From PGYR01 sp048267165 (GTDB lineage Bacteria; Bacteroidota; Ignavibacteria; Kapaibacteriales; UBA2268), in assembly GCA_048267165.1 (NCBI GenBank), contig JBLWYD010000006.1, positions 56,130-120,129 on the forward strand: 64,000 bases of DNA, read 5' to 3'. Positions within the stretch are counted from its first letter, which is position 1, and every line of letters begins with the position of its first letter. Both the position numbers and the translations under genes were made by a program. Shown piece after piece: positions 36,001 to 44,655 of the stretch. A model generated the notes under the pieces. That model did no database searches. It was given only the letters and a program-made list of their open reading frames with translations, and was not told the DNA's origin.

Positions 36001-36476
36001 TTTTTTAATATGCTATAGCTTAAGTTGCTGTTACCTTGTCTAATAAGATTATTAGCTATTCTTATATAGGTACTATCAATATTTAAAAGAATTGAATTTT
36101 GCTTTGCACCAGACCAATTATAATTATAACATCGCTCTCTACCAACACCTGGATCGTCGTAATGTTCAATGTATCCACCTAACAAGTTCTCATTATTTAA
36201 AGAAGATTGGTTTGATCTTAAATAGCTTGCTAATGAATAGTATTTTAGATTACCCATTTTATCTGAAATATTTGTTGGATGCATCATTAACCAGGTAGGA
36301 ATTGTATCATAGTCAAATTCTTGCAAAGTAAAATCAGTCCTGACTTCAACTTCTTTATTAGGATTATTAAATGAAAGTCCAAGATTATAACCAATAACCC
36401 ATTCGTTATATTCTTTTTGGGAGTATATAGGAGATGAGAGTATGACAATAAGTATAAGAAGTAGAATAGTTTTCAT
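33054..36476 (-). CDS. Large T9SS surface protein with tandem Ig-like repeats
   Basis: A protein of 1140 residues. The ATG at 36476 is chosen because it gives a signal peptide (MKTILLLILIVILSSPIYSQ); the longer in-frame reading to 36728 runs through intergenic repeats and lacks a signal. The N-terminal about 400 residues look propeller-like (SPNGQYIIAVFN, LAPNGKIYAS). From about residue 470 come six Ig-like units. The last five share Y-x-W-S/N-x-G/N-x-x-T and a conserved Cys near each end. The C-terminus is a T9SS sorting domain (LDISPNPASEQL... IPSGLYQVRLIT). It is likely a secreted or surface-attached adhesin-like protein. Confidence 0.85.
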   Translation of the reverse strand: MKTILLLILIVILSSPIYSQKEYNEWVIGYNLGLSFNNPNKEVEVRTDFTLQEFDYDTIPTWLMMHPTNISDKMGNLKYYSLASYLRSNQSSLNNENLLGGYIEHYDDPGVGRERCYNYNWSGAKQNSILLNIDSTYIRIANNLIRQGNSNLSYSILKNDNFIVKDKIFKSNYISGGLHAIKNFKTNDYWLITYNESSENYTSRLVNQDGVVKEPNSQLISKLRNVSFGFNCSMIKSSPNGQYIIAVFNRLGNNYSTTNSQESYFELLEFNPLTGHFIKKISTTLGTNGVSAEFSEDSRFLFLSDLWIKGQEFYLLKVDLFEEMVNKIITPTYGGINTSAHALQLAPNGKIYASWKDLLSGLDCEGGILISEFEISPTAEKHVIFKNVMAKGGNEQKFWEFPNIPTSQYLRVYTKSKYSVCESIELQLESFVVYPQADTIYSWTGPNGFTSDEQNPLLKNLTKADEGIYIVTVNGGEVPYTAETYVKVNVSPKPIILKRPDKKLCVGSELILSTEKEYEHYLWSTGDTTPVTRVYKSGTYSVSVIDTFGCEGMTSIDIIFYGDSELAIEGDTIKCTGESVTLTSTDEYPEYKWSNGEKTRSITITTPDKFTLTAKTEEGCTVSRTIEVKDHPKVNADLKPTPTTICKGDSTLLESKYTPQNYSYEWNTGATTRGIYVSESGTYKLIITDTRTGCTDSTEIAISVEDNLQPDIIGGDICSGQSATLEALPNDPSYTYKWSNGEETPVIIVTQPGKYSVTVSKAGCVGTYEFIVNESPTPEFEILGETIICNNETAVLSSSEDFAEYLWSTNEITKEIEVNQAGTYTLTVTDSNGCSETETHTVAKYEQKFDISKDKIDFGKVYITETKSDNTTITNNSGFEITLANGQTIADGQSYPYNYDFVPTQLGPFNNSIDISIVDPCDTVITIPITATVYARTTISTEDIYTQIGQIETIPVYLECEADLPAQEYTITTDIDRTVFFTNDSYTITQNQPINKAKTNIHNLTGTILLSDDLEYDITFPIYSFTNPYIEVIEQPGRIYIDSVCVFPLRNITTFDPTTLDISPNPASEQLNIDITTGVQGTMKLELVATDGRVIYSDEWTQSTKSKQMQINTINIPSGLYQVRLITPYDAITKSVIVVE

Positions 36477-36895
36477 AATAGTTTTTCCGAAATTGCACAA
36501 GTCCATACCTATATAGACACCCCAACAGCAAAAACGTCTCACAAAAGACGAAAGTTTTTTCTTGTGGTGTGGTTCTGCCTCGCTAAATATAGTAATAGTA
36601 TGTGGATAATGCAAGTGGGTAAATCTAATAAATCCCCCACTTGTCCAGCTGAAAGCAGGAACCCCCTTACCTGTCAAGCCAAAGGAATGAAAATTTAAGG
36701 GGGCTACAGATAGAATTATTCTATCCATTGGCTGAAGCCAAAGGCAATACTTTCTTCTTCCTGGATCCTTCTAACGCCTGCGACGTTATCAGGATGACTG
36801 AGCTTCGTAAAGGCGTATGCACTTCGGCGTCGCTCAGCGTAAACAATACGTCTCTACAAGGTCATCATCAGTTTGAATCCCTTTTACTATTACGC
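36477..36895. repeat. Intergenic region with several hairpin repeats
   Basis: No gene is supported in 419 bp. Items seen are a CCCCCTTA/TAAGGGGG inverted repeat (36662-36669 and 36696-36703) and a family B-like piece (CCATTGGCTGAAGCC, about 36726-36740). A family D piece CCTGGATCCTTC lies at about 36759-36770, and a degenerate family A unit at 36803-36860. Both flanking genes are on the minus strand, so this is also the leader of the T9SS gene. Confidence 0.65.
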
Positions 36896-38014
36896 CTACT
36901 TTATCTCGAAATCATCTATTACGTTCATATCTATGTCTTTCACTATGAACTTTATTCTTTCGGAGTTTACATTCACTATAGCGTGGTGATATTTCTTTGC
37001 TTGCTCAACTGTGTAGCTCGCCTTTTTGGGAGTTGCCAGACCTGAACCGCCACCACCTAGTACCATGTGGTGTATGTCGTTTACCAAATTATGTTGGTAG
37101 TAGTGCGAGTGCCCTGTTAGTATTAGTTGCACTCCTTGCTTTTCGAATATTCTCTGGGTCATTAGCTTCATAGCTTTGTTCTCGCCATGTGCACCAGAGC
37201 TGTAAGCTGGTATATGGAACACGACTATTTTCCATTTCTTGTCTGTATGCTTCAGTTGCCCTTCCGCGAATTTCCATTGCTGACTATTAGAGCCAACTGC
37301 AACTTCTGTGTTCAATATCAAAAATAGAGCATCGCCTCTCTCGAAGGAATAGTAGGGTCTTGGCTCTTGACTAATAGAAGTTGACTGAGTGAAGGCTTCA
37401 GTGTTATCGTTCCACCCTTCGTGATTTCCGGGTGCATTGTAGAATGGGTATTGGGTGAAAACTGTCTGTGCTTCTTTTACGAAGAACTCGTCTATCCAAT
37501 AGTTATATTCTTTTTTATAAGCCAAATCTCCGTTGAAAATCATAAAATCAGGGTTTTCGGTTCCCATATTTGTAATTATTCTTCTCCAGTGTTTTGTGCC
37601 TGAGCGGTTATCACCCATATTAGCGAAAGTGAATTCGCCACTTTCATTTGGAACTCGGAAGTCGAATTTTTCTTTGCTGTCTATCCAATATTCGTATTCT
37701 GTTCCAAACTTCAAATTTTCTAATAGTATTCTATGGACATAAGTATTACCTCCGAAGTTCGATTTGCGGTAGAACTTAGTGATAGAGGTTAGGTTCTGCA
37801 TAGATGCATCGCCTTTTACTTGGTAGTGTACTGTTATATTTTTTGTGTCATCGGACTCTACTAATACGTAAAGCTGATTAGCATCTAAGCCCTGTAACCA
37901 TGGCTTGCTAATTTCCTTACTAACAAGGTTGTAAGTAGGGTTGAATGCGAGAAGCACTACTAAGATGCTATATATTAGGCACTTATGAGGAGAACTAAAT
38001 TTTGTTGTTTTCAT
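36896..38014 (-). CDS. Secreted metallophosphatase (purple-acid-phosphatase-like)
   Basis: A 372-residue protein with an N-terminal signal or anchor (about 12-32) and a fibronectin-III-like domain (about 40-120). A calcineurin-like phosphoesterase domain follows. Its metal motifs are in order GDNRSG (about 134), NGDLAY, GNHEG (about 196), VVFHIPAY and GHSHYYQH. The arrangement of an Fn3 domain before the catalytic core is typical of purple acid phosphatases. It should act outside the inner membrane on phosphate esters; the substrate is unknown. It is divergent from the M49-like lipoprotein gene. Confidence 0.87.
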   Translation of the reverse strand: MKTTKFSSPHKCLIYSILVVLLAFNPTYNLVSKEISKPWLQGLDANQLYVLVESDDTKNITVHYQVKGDASMQNLTSITKFYRKSNFGGNTYVHRILLENLKFGTEYEYWIDSKEKFDFRVPNESGEFTFANMGDNRSGTKHWRRIITNMGTENPDFMIFNGDLAYKKEYNYWIDEFFVKEAQTVFTQYPFYNAPGNHEGWNDNTEAFTQSTSISQEPRPYYSFERGDALFLILNTEVAVGSNSQQWKFAEGQLKHTDKKWKIVVFHIPAYSSGAHGENKAMKLMTQRIFEKQGVQLILTGHSHYYQHNLVNDIHHMVLGGGGSGLATPKKASYTVEQAKKYHHAIVNVNSERIKFIVKDIDMNVIDDFEIK

Positions 38015-38140
38015 AGTTTTTACTTATATTGATTCTTATAATTGGGTAGAAATACATATTGTTTTTTAAACGATTTTTAACTCCCAATAATATAAGACTT
38101 ATCACAAAATTCCTAATAATTCTATATAATAAGGAGAAAA

Positions 38141-39814
38141 ATGAGAATTTTCAACACCATAGTACTGACAGTATTTTTGTTCGCATTTATAGCTTGCTCA
38201 TCGGAGGAAGAAATTGAAGAATTCAATAATCAAGATGAAAATATGGAAAAAGTAATAGAAAGAATAAAGGCATACAGCCCAACTAAAATATCGGCTGATG
38301 TTTCCAACCTTACTTCTAACCAGAAAAAAGTAATAGAGTTATTGGTAAAAGCCGGGCAAGTGTCCGATGATATATTTTGGATTCAAAATACACCAGATGC
38401 TATTAGCATCAGAGATTCCCTTAAGAATAGTAGCTCAAAATCGGCGAAAGTTTACCTCGATTATGTGAATATAAACTACGGCCCTTATGATGAGATTTAC
38501 GGTAGTGAAAGATTCGTTGGTGACGGACCTAGTGTAAGACCTGACGGTGGAAATTTCTACCCAGTTGATATGACAAAAAGTGATTTTGAGAACTACATAA
38601 CTGAAAACCCAGATGTAAAAGACGAATTCACTAGTCTATATACTATCATTAGTAAAGATGAAACGGGCTTGAAAGCTATTCCTTATCACGTAGCTTATGC
38701 AGATAAAGTTGAAAAGCTGGCTAAACTATTAGAAAAAGCTGCTAGCTTTGCTGATAATATGACACTAAAGAATTACCTTATACTAAGAGCAAAAGCAATC
38801 AGAACTGATGAATATTACGAAAGCGATATGGCTTGGATGGAATTGGATGGTAATGATATAGATGTTGTGATTGGCCCAATCGAATCTTATGCTGACAAAT
38901 TATTAGGGTACAAGACTTCATACGAATCTATAGTTATGGTAAAAGATATAAAGGCATCAGAAGAATTGGCTATGTTTGAGAAAAACATTGATAATTTTGA
39001 AGCAAGATTACCTTACGACAAAAAGTATATAAGAGAAACTGCTGGAAAAGGTACGAAACTACAAGTAGTAAACGTAGCGTATTTCGGTGGTCACGGTCAG
39101 CAAGGAACAAAGACAATAGCTGCTTCATTGCCAAATGATCCGCGAGTACACCAAGCTAAAGGTGCTAAAAAGTCTATGTTCAAGAATATGATGGAAGCGA
39201 AGTTTGACCAAATTGTTGGTCCAATTGGTAATGTTATACTAGACCCCAAATTGAGAAAGTATATTGATAAAGAAGCTTTCACAAGTTTCGTAACTCTTCA
39301 CGAAGTGTCGCACACTTTGGGGCGTGGTTATGTGTATGGTAAAAAAGATGTGACAGTAGCTTCTATGCTAAAAGAGAAATATTCATTCTTAGAAGAATGT
39401 AAAGCAGACATAGTTGGCTTATGGAACATATCTATAATGAAAGATTTGGGTTTAATTAATGACGATTACGTACTGAAAGCTAAGGCGACTTATGTGGCTG
39501 GGCTTTATAGATCAATTAGATTTGGTGACGAGAAAGCTCACGGTAAGGGAAATTTGATTCAGTTGAATTTTCTTATGGATAAAGGAGCGATTATTACAAA
39601 TGAGGATGGGACTTTAGGAATTAACGACGAATTATTCTTTGAAGTTGTAGGTGAACTAGCTGGTAAGGTGCTAACCATACAAGCTGAGGGAGATTATAAT
39701 GCTGCTGTAAATCTAGAAAAAGACTACGGTAAAGTAACTGAAAGAATAGAATCGAACATAGAGAAGCTAAAATCTATCCCTAGGGATTTAGATACAACAT
39801 ACGATTTCAAATAA
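38141..39814 (+). CDS. Lipoprotein peptidase of the M49 (dipeptidyl peptidase III) type
   Basis: A 557-residue lipoprotein (lipobox FIACS, Cys19). The zinc site is HEVSH (His387-Glu388...His391) followed by EECKAD (Glu418/419, Cys420), the arrangement of M49 peptidases. Most members have the six-residue HExxGH motif; here it is a five-residue HExxH form, as known from the Caldithrix enzyme. DPP III removes dipeptides from the N-terminus of oligopeptides. Lipoprotein targeting suggests action on peptides in the periplasm or at the surface. A purine-rich AAGGAG precedes the ATG. Confidence 0.85.
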   Translation: MRIFNTIVLTVFLFAFIACSSEEEIEEFNNQDENMEKVIERIKAYSPTKISADVSNLTSNQKKVIELLVKAGQVSDDIFWIQNTPDAISIRDSLKNSSSKSAKVYLDYVNINYGPYDEIYGSERFVGDGPSVRPDGGNFYPVDMTKSDFENYITENPDVKDEFTSLYTIISKDETGLKAIPYHVAYADKVEKLAKLLEKAASFADNMTLKNYLILRAKAIRTDEYYESDMAWMELDGNDIDVVIGPIESYADKLLGYKTSYESIVMVKDIKASEELAMFEKNIDNFEARLPYDKKYIRETAGKGTKLQVVNVAYFGGHGQQGTKTIAASLPNDPRVHQAKGAKKSMFKNMMEAKFDQIVGPIGNVILDPKLRKYIDKEAFTSFVTLHEVSHTLGRGYVYGKKDVTVASMLKEKYSFLEECKADIVGLWNISIMKDLGLINDDYVLKAKATYVAGLYRSIRFGDEKAHGKGNLIQLNFLMDKGAIITNEDGTLGINDELFFEVVGELAGKVLTIQAEGDYNAAVNLEKDYGKVTERIESNIEKLKSIPRDLDTTYDFK

Positions 39815-39873
39815 AACATAGAAGTAAATCGTTTCGGAATTTAAGAAATCCACAATATATGATATAAGATAAA

Positions 39874-40974
39874 ATGGAGACTAAGATGAACGTATTAGAA
39901 GATAGAATTAAGATAACAAAAGCGAAAAGTAGTAAAATTGAAAATGTGAATTGGGATACGCTAGGATTTGGAAAAGTCTTCTCGGATCATATATTTGTAG
40001 CTGATTATAAAAATGGTCAGTGGGAAGAAGGTAAGATAATCCCTTATAGTGATATGGCATTTGAACCGACTATGTGCACTTTGCACTATGGTCAAACTAT
40101 ATTCGAAGGACTAAAAGCGTACAATGATATCAATGGCGAGATAAATATATTCAGACCAGATAGAAACGCTTCTAGATTGAATAATTCAGCAACTAGATTA
40201 GTAATGCCTGAATACCCAGAAGAAAAGTTCTTAGAAGCGATTAGCGAATTAGTTGCATTAGAAAAAGATTGGATTCCCAAAGAGCGAGGTCAAGCATTAT
40301 ATTTAAGACCTGTAATGTTCGGTTCTAGTAATTTCCTTGGAGTTCATAGCTCTGATGACTACAAGTTAGTTATCATTTGCTCTCCTGTTGCCTCTTACTA
40401 TGCTGCTGGTTTGAAGCCAGTGAGTATTTTAGTTTCTCACGAATATGTGAGAGCTGTACGTGGTGGTTTGGGAATGGCTAAAACAGCTGCGAACTATGCA
40501 GCATCGCTATTAGCTGGTAAAGAAGCAAAAGCCAAAGGCTTCGATCAGGTACTATGGCTTGATGGTGTTCACCAAGAGTACGTAGATGAAGTTGGCGCTA
40601 TGAATATTATGTTCGTTATAGGTAATGAGTTAGTAACTCCAACACTTGACCAAGGTTCAATATTACCAGGTGTAACAAGAGAAACTGTACTAGCATTGGC
40701 GGAAGAAAAAGGAATCAAAACTTCTGAAAGAAGAATCAGAATATCGGAAGTATATGATGCACACGAACGTGGCGAACTAAAAGAAATGTTCGGTACTGGT
40801 ACTGCGGCTATTATATCTCCAGTTGGTAAACTGAATTATAAAGGAAAAGAAATAGTAATAAATAATAACGAAATCGGCCCAGTAGCTCATGATATGTACG
40901 AGACTATCGTAGGTATTCAGAGAGGTGAAACAGATGATTCACACGGCTGGATTCATAAAGTAACTTCTATTTAA
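39874..40974 (+). CDS. ilvE: Branched-chain amino acid aminotransferase
   Basis: A 366-residue fold-type IV PLP enzyme. It has GQTIFEGLKAY, RPDRNASRLNNSATRL, LYLRPVMFGSSNFLGV, the PLP lysine region GLGMAKTAANYAASL (Lys about 203) and the C-terminal EMFGTGTAAIISPVG. Length and motifs fit the class II BCAT group rather than short IlvE. It makes or degrades leucine, isoleucine and valine by transamination. An alternative ATG lies at 39886. It is followed by an intrinsic terminator and precedes lon. Confidence 0.95.
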   Translation: METKMNVLEDRIKITKAKSSKIENVNWDTLGFGKVFSDHIFVADYKNGQWEEGKIIPYSDMAFEPTMCTLHYGQTIFEGLKAYNDINGEINIFRPDRNASRLNNSATRLVMPEYPEEKFLEAISELVALEKDWIPKERGQALYLRPVMFGSSNFLGVHSSDDYKLVIICSPVASYYAAGLKPVSILVSHEYVRAVRGGLGMAKTAANYAASLLAGKEAKAKGFDQVLWLDGVHQEYVDEVGAMNIMFVIGNELVTPTLDQGSILPGVTRETVLALAEEKGIKTSERRIRISEVYDAHERGELKEMFGTGTAAIISPVGKLNYKGKEIVINNNEIGPVAHDMYETIVGIQRGETDDSHGWIHKVTSI

Positions 40975-40995
40975 TAGAAATTGCATAAATTTGTA

Positions 40996-41027
40996 AAAGG
41001 CAGCTTGGCAATAAGTTGCCTTTTTTT
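40996..41027 (+). terminator. Rho-independent terminator after ilvE
   Basis: AAAGGCA-G-CTT pairs with AAG-T-TGCCTTT, followed by a T run. Confidence 0.85.
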
Positions 41028-41103
41028 ATATTATAATCGTTTTAAACTAATATACTTAATGTCCGTCTAAGGCACATTGGGTAAAAAATAAATCAAGAAA
41101 GAA

Positions 41104-43551
41104 ATGGCAAAGCAAGAAGAAGTATTAAAATCGATAGTAGATGCGGAAATGAAAAGCGTAGAGATACCAGAGACTTTGACGGTATTACCTTTACGTGAGA
41201 TGATATTATTCCCGAATATGATATTCCCTGTTCTGATTGGCAGAACTTCATCGCTGAAAGCAATAGCTAAGGCAATAGATAATGATAAATTCATATTCCT
41301 ATCTAGTCAGAAAGATTCGAACATAGAAGAGCCACATATAGGCGATATAAATGAGTACGGTACTATTGGAAAAATAATCCAAGTGCTCAGACTCCCTAAT
41401 AATCTGCTGAAAGTACTTATAGAAGGTATGTTCCACGCTAAAATAAAAAAGCCAATCGATAATAACGATTGTATGGAAGCAGTGATAGAGCAAATACCAG
41501 TTAAGTACAACGAGAAAGATAAGGACACACGTGAGTTAATCCACCAAACAGGTGAGATATTCAAAGAGTATGTTTTCTCAAAAGATAATTTACCGCCAGA
41601 TTTGGTTAGTGCCTTCGATAATATAGATGACCCAGTACGAAAGATGTACTATGCTGCTGCTAATATGCAAGCGGACATTAAAGAAAAGCAACGAATACTG
41701 AATCATAGGTTCTTGAAATCGCAATACACAGAACTACTGAAATTACTTACTGCTAAGATAGAATTATCTAGAATACAGAACCAAGTAGGTGAGCGAGTTA
41801 GCGATTCTATTCAGAAAACTCAACGCTCATTCTACATAAGAGAGCAGATAAAAGCACTCCAAAAAGAGCTCGGTGAAGACGAAGAAGCAGAACCAGAAAT
41901 CGAACAACTACGCAAGTTGTTAGAAGAAGCTGATTTGCCAAAACACGCACGTGAGAAGGCAGACGAGGAGTTGAACAGATTAAGAAAGACACCTCAGATG
42001 TCACCAGAATTTTCTGTAAATAGAAACTTCTTAGAGATAATGGCACAGTTGCCTTGGAATAAAGCTTCGAAAGATAATTTGGATATAAATCACGTACAGA
42101 AAGTACTTGACGAAGACCACTACGACTTAGAGAAACCGAAGGAAAGAATCACGGAGTTCATCTCTGTGCTTAACCTTGCTGGTTCGTTGAAGCGTCAAAT
42201 TATATGCTTCGTAGGCCCTCCGGGTGTTGGTAAAACATCATTAGCGAAATCTATAGCAAGAGCATTGAACAGAGAATTCGTGAGATTTTCACTTGGTGGA
42301 GTACGCGATGAAGCCGAGATACGTGGGCACAGAAGAACTTACATTGGCTCAATGCCAGGTAAGATAATCCAATCTATGAAAAAAGCAGGAACTAAGAATC
42401 CTGTTATTCTATTAGATGAGATTGATAAATTAGCTTCTGATTTCAGAGGTGACCCTGCTTCTGCATTGCTAGAGGTACTAGATCCGGAACAAAACATCAA
42501 CTTCAATGACCACTATCTAGAAGTGGACTATGACTTGTCGAACGTGCTATTTATCACAACTGCGAATGTATTACACAATATACCGCAACCGCTAATAGAT
42601 AGAATGGAAGTAATACAACTTACTTCTTACCTAGACCATGATAAATTAGAGATAGCTAAAAAGCACATTATACCTAAGCTAATCAAGGAATATGGTTTTG
42701 ACAATATTAAAATCAAGTTTGAAGATAAAGCAATAACTCGAATAATTACCGAATACACTCGCGAAGCTGGTGTGCGTAATTTGGAGCGGACAATTGCGAA
42801 CGTCTTCCGTAAACTAGCAAAAGAGATAGTAGTTCAATATGGCGATAAAGTAAAAGACAAAACCGTAGCACTGAAGGACAATCCTGAATTCAAGAAAAAA
42901 TATAAGAATAGCGGTATAGTAATTACTCCTGCTAAAGTAGAAGAATACCTGAAAGCACCAAAGCATAAACTGAAGAAAGAAGACCTAAAAGATAAAGTAG
43001 GTGTTGCTACTGGCTTGGCTTGGACTAGTACAGGTGGCGATTTACTACCTTTGGAAGTTAATATAATGCCGAGTAAAGCCGAAAAGCTAACTCTAACAGG
43101 TAAGTTAGGCGATGTGATGAAAGAGTCTGGTATGGCAGCATTGTCATACGTAAGAGCTAATTACAAAATGCTAGGTGTACCAAAAGAGTTCACTAAAGAA
43201 ATGGAAGTCCACATCCACGTACCAGAGGGAGCAATTCCTAAAGATGGTCCTTCGGCTGGTATTACTATGTGTACTGCACTTGTTTCAGCAGCTACGAACA
43301 AAGCGGTGAAAGGCAATGTAGCAATGACTGGTGAGATTACTCTTCGTGGTAATATATTACCGATTGGTGGACTTAGCGAGAAGCTATTAGCTGCTAAGAA
43401 GCGTGGTATCAAGAAAGTATTAGTACCTTTTGATAATAAGAGAGACGTAGAAGAGATAGATGCTTTCATCAAAAAAGGATTAGAGATAATCTTCGTAGAG
43501 CATATAACAGATGCACTACCGCACAGTATTGTAAAATGGAAAAAACAGTAA
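41104..43551 (+). CDS. lon: ATP-dependent protease Lon
   Basis: An 815-residue cytosolic AAA+ protease. It has an N-terminal substrate domain (LPLREMILFPNMIFPVLIGR), a coiled region, an ATPase core with Walker A GPPGVGKTS (about 370) and Walker B VILLDEID, and the proteolytic domain with the Ser717 motif PKDGPSAG and Lys760 in GGLSEKLLAA. All catalytic parts are intact, and length is near the bacterial LonA average. It leads a plus-strand operon with dapD (25 bp gap), a small membrane protein and Memo. No CIRCE- or heat-shock-type promoter was recognised upstream. Confidence 0.97.
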   Translation: MAKQEEVLKSIVDAEMKSVEIPETLTVLPLREMILFPNMIFPVLIGRTSSLKAIAKAIDNDKFIFLSSQKDSNIEEPHIGDINEYGTIGKIIQVLRLPNNLLKVLIEGMFHAKIKKPIDNNDCMEAVIEQIPVKYNEKDKDTRELIHQTGEIFKEYVFSKDNLPPDLVSAFDNIDDPVRKMYYAAANMQADIKEKQRILNHRFLKSQYTELLKLLTAKIELSRIQNQVGERVSDSIQKTQRSFYIREQIKALQKELGEDEEAEPEIEQLRKLLEEADLPKHAREKADEELNRLRKTPQMSPEFSVNRNFLEIMAQLPWNKASKDNLDINHVQKVLDEDHYDLEKPKERITEFISVLNLAGSLKRQIICFVGPPGVGKTSLAKSIARALNREFVRFSLGGVRDEAEIRGHRRTYIGSMPGKIIQSMKKAGTKNPVILLDEIDKLASDFRGDPASALLEVLDPEQNINFNDHYLEVDYDLSNVLFITTANVLHNIPQPLIDRMEVIQLTSYLDHDKLEIAKKHIIPKLIKEYGFDNIKIKFEDKAITRIITEYTREAGVRNLERTIANVFRKLAKEIVVQYGDKVKDKTVALKDNPEFKKKYKNSGIVITPAKVEEYLKAPKHKLKKEDLKDKVGVATGLAWTSTGGDLLPLEVNIMPSKAEKLTLTGKLGDVMKESGMAALSYVRANYKMLGVPKEFTKEMEVHIHVPEGAIPKDGPSAGITMCTALVSAATNKAVKGNVAMTGEITLRGNILPIGGLSEKLLAAKKRGIKKVLVPFDNKRDVEEIDAFIKKGLEIIFVEHITDALPHSIVKWKKQ

Positions 43552-43576
43552 ATTAGAATTAAATAAAGATAGAATT

Positions 43577-44398
43577 ATGGATTTAAAAAATAGAATAGAA
43601 AACCTCGATAATCCGAGTGAAATAGAAATAAAAGAGCTTCAAGCTGAGATAATTGACAAGCTGAACAATGGTACTATCAGAGCGGCTGAGCCAGATGGCG
43701 ATGGCGGTTGGATAGCAAATCAGTGGGTGAAAAAAGGCATATTACTACTATTCAAATATAGTAAAATGGAAGATATGTCAATCAATGATGAATTCGTTTT
43801 CTTCGATAAAAATACAATCCCGTTAAAGCCTTTGAAGCTAGAAGACGGCGTTAGATTAGTACCCGGTGGAAGTGCAATCAGAAGTGGTTGCTACGTAGCT
43901 AAAGGAGTAATCTGTATGCCTCCTATGTATATCAATATTGGTGCTTACGTTGACGAAGGAACTATGATAGATTCTCACGCATTAGTTGGTACTTGCGCTC
44001 AGATAGGTAAAAATGTACACTTAAGTGCTGCATCACAAATAGGTGGTGTACTGGAGCCAGCTGGAGCTAGACCAGTAGTGATAGAAGACAATGTTATGAT
44101 AGGCGGTAATTGCGGTGTTTACGAAGGCGTATTAGTCAGAGAAAGAGCTGTACTAGGGACAGGAGTAATACTCAACGCAAGTACAAAAGTATATGATTTG
44201 GTGAATGGAACCGTACTTTCATCTTCTGCTGAAAGCCCATTAGAAATACCCGCAGGTGCAGTAGTTGTACCGGGTAGTAGAGCTATTAACTCTCCATTCG
44301 CTAAAGAAAATGGATTGTCAATTTCTACTCCACTAATAATCAAATATCGTGACGATAAAACGGATGCTAAAACAGCACTAGAAGAGGCGTTGAGATAA
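43577..44398 (+). CDS. dapD: Tetrahydrodipicolinate N-succinyltransferase
   Basis: A 273-residue trimeric beta-helix transferase of the lysine/diaminopimelate pathway. It succinylates tetrahydrodipicolinate using succinyl-CoA. The long hexapeptide-repeat core contains MPPMYINIGAYVDEGTMIDSH, the GTCAQIGKNVHLSA loop and MIGGNCGVYEGVLV. The N-terminal helical domain (DLKNRIENLDNPSEIEIKEL) matches DapD, and length is as in E. coli (274). It starts 25 bp after lon. The last base of its stop codon is the first base of the next start (TAATG). Confidence 0.96.
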   Translation: MDLKNRIENLDNPSEIEIKELQAEIIDKLNNGTIRAAEPDGDGGWIANQWVKKGILLLFKYSKMEDMSINDEFVFFDKNTIPLKPLKLEDGVRLVPGGSAIRSGCYVAKGVICMPPMYINIGAYVDEGTMIDSHALVGTCAQIGKNVHLSAASQIGGVLEPAGARPVVIEDNVMIGGNCGVYEGVLVRERAVLGTGVILNASTKVYDLVNGTVLSSSAESPLEIPAGAVVVPGSRAINSPFAKENGLSISTPLIIKYRDDKTDAKTALEEALR

Positions 44399-44655
44399 TG
44401 GCTAAAACTGATAATAGTATGAACAAGAATCTGACTATGTCCGTTATGTTCATGTCAGGTGCTAATTTTGTGACTTTCTTTATCCTACTTTGGGTTTATA
44501 AAGTTACTAATGAAATCTGGTTTCTAATAGCTGGTATAGCCATGCTAATAGCCGGTGTATTATTTATGATAATTGTTTCGAAGTTCAAAGTGAAGCTACG
44601 TAAATTGGAAGAATTAAAGCAAAAAAGACAAAGTGAACCAAATGAGCCAAATTAA
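44398..44655 (+). CDS. Small two-helix membrane protein
   Basis: An 85-residue protein with two hydrophobic segments (about 15-34 and 39-61) and a strongly charged C-terminal tail (KLRKLEELKQKRQSEPNEPN). It overlaps dapD by one base and runs 14 bp into the ATG of the Memo gene, so it is tightly coupled in the operon. No family was recognised. Position and codon use support a real gene. Confidence 0.75.
   Translation: MAKTDNSMNKNLTMSVMFMSGANFVTFFILLWVYKVTNEIWFLIAGIAMLIAGVLFMIIVSKFKVKLRKLEELKQKRQSEPNEPN

Noticed and set aside
33054..36728. Longer reading of the large T9SS gene starting at 36728
   Set aside because: The extra 84 residues run through intergenic hairpin repeats and put the signal peptide in the middle of the protein; the ATG at 36476 is used instead.
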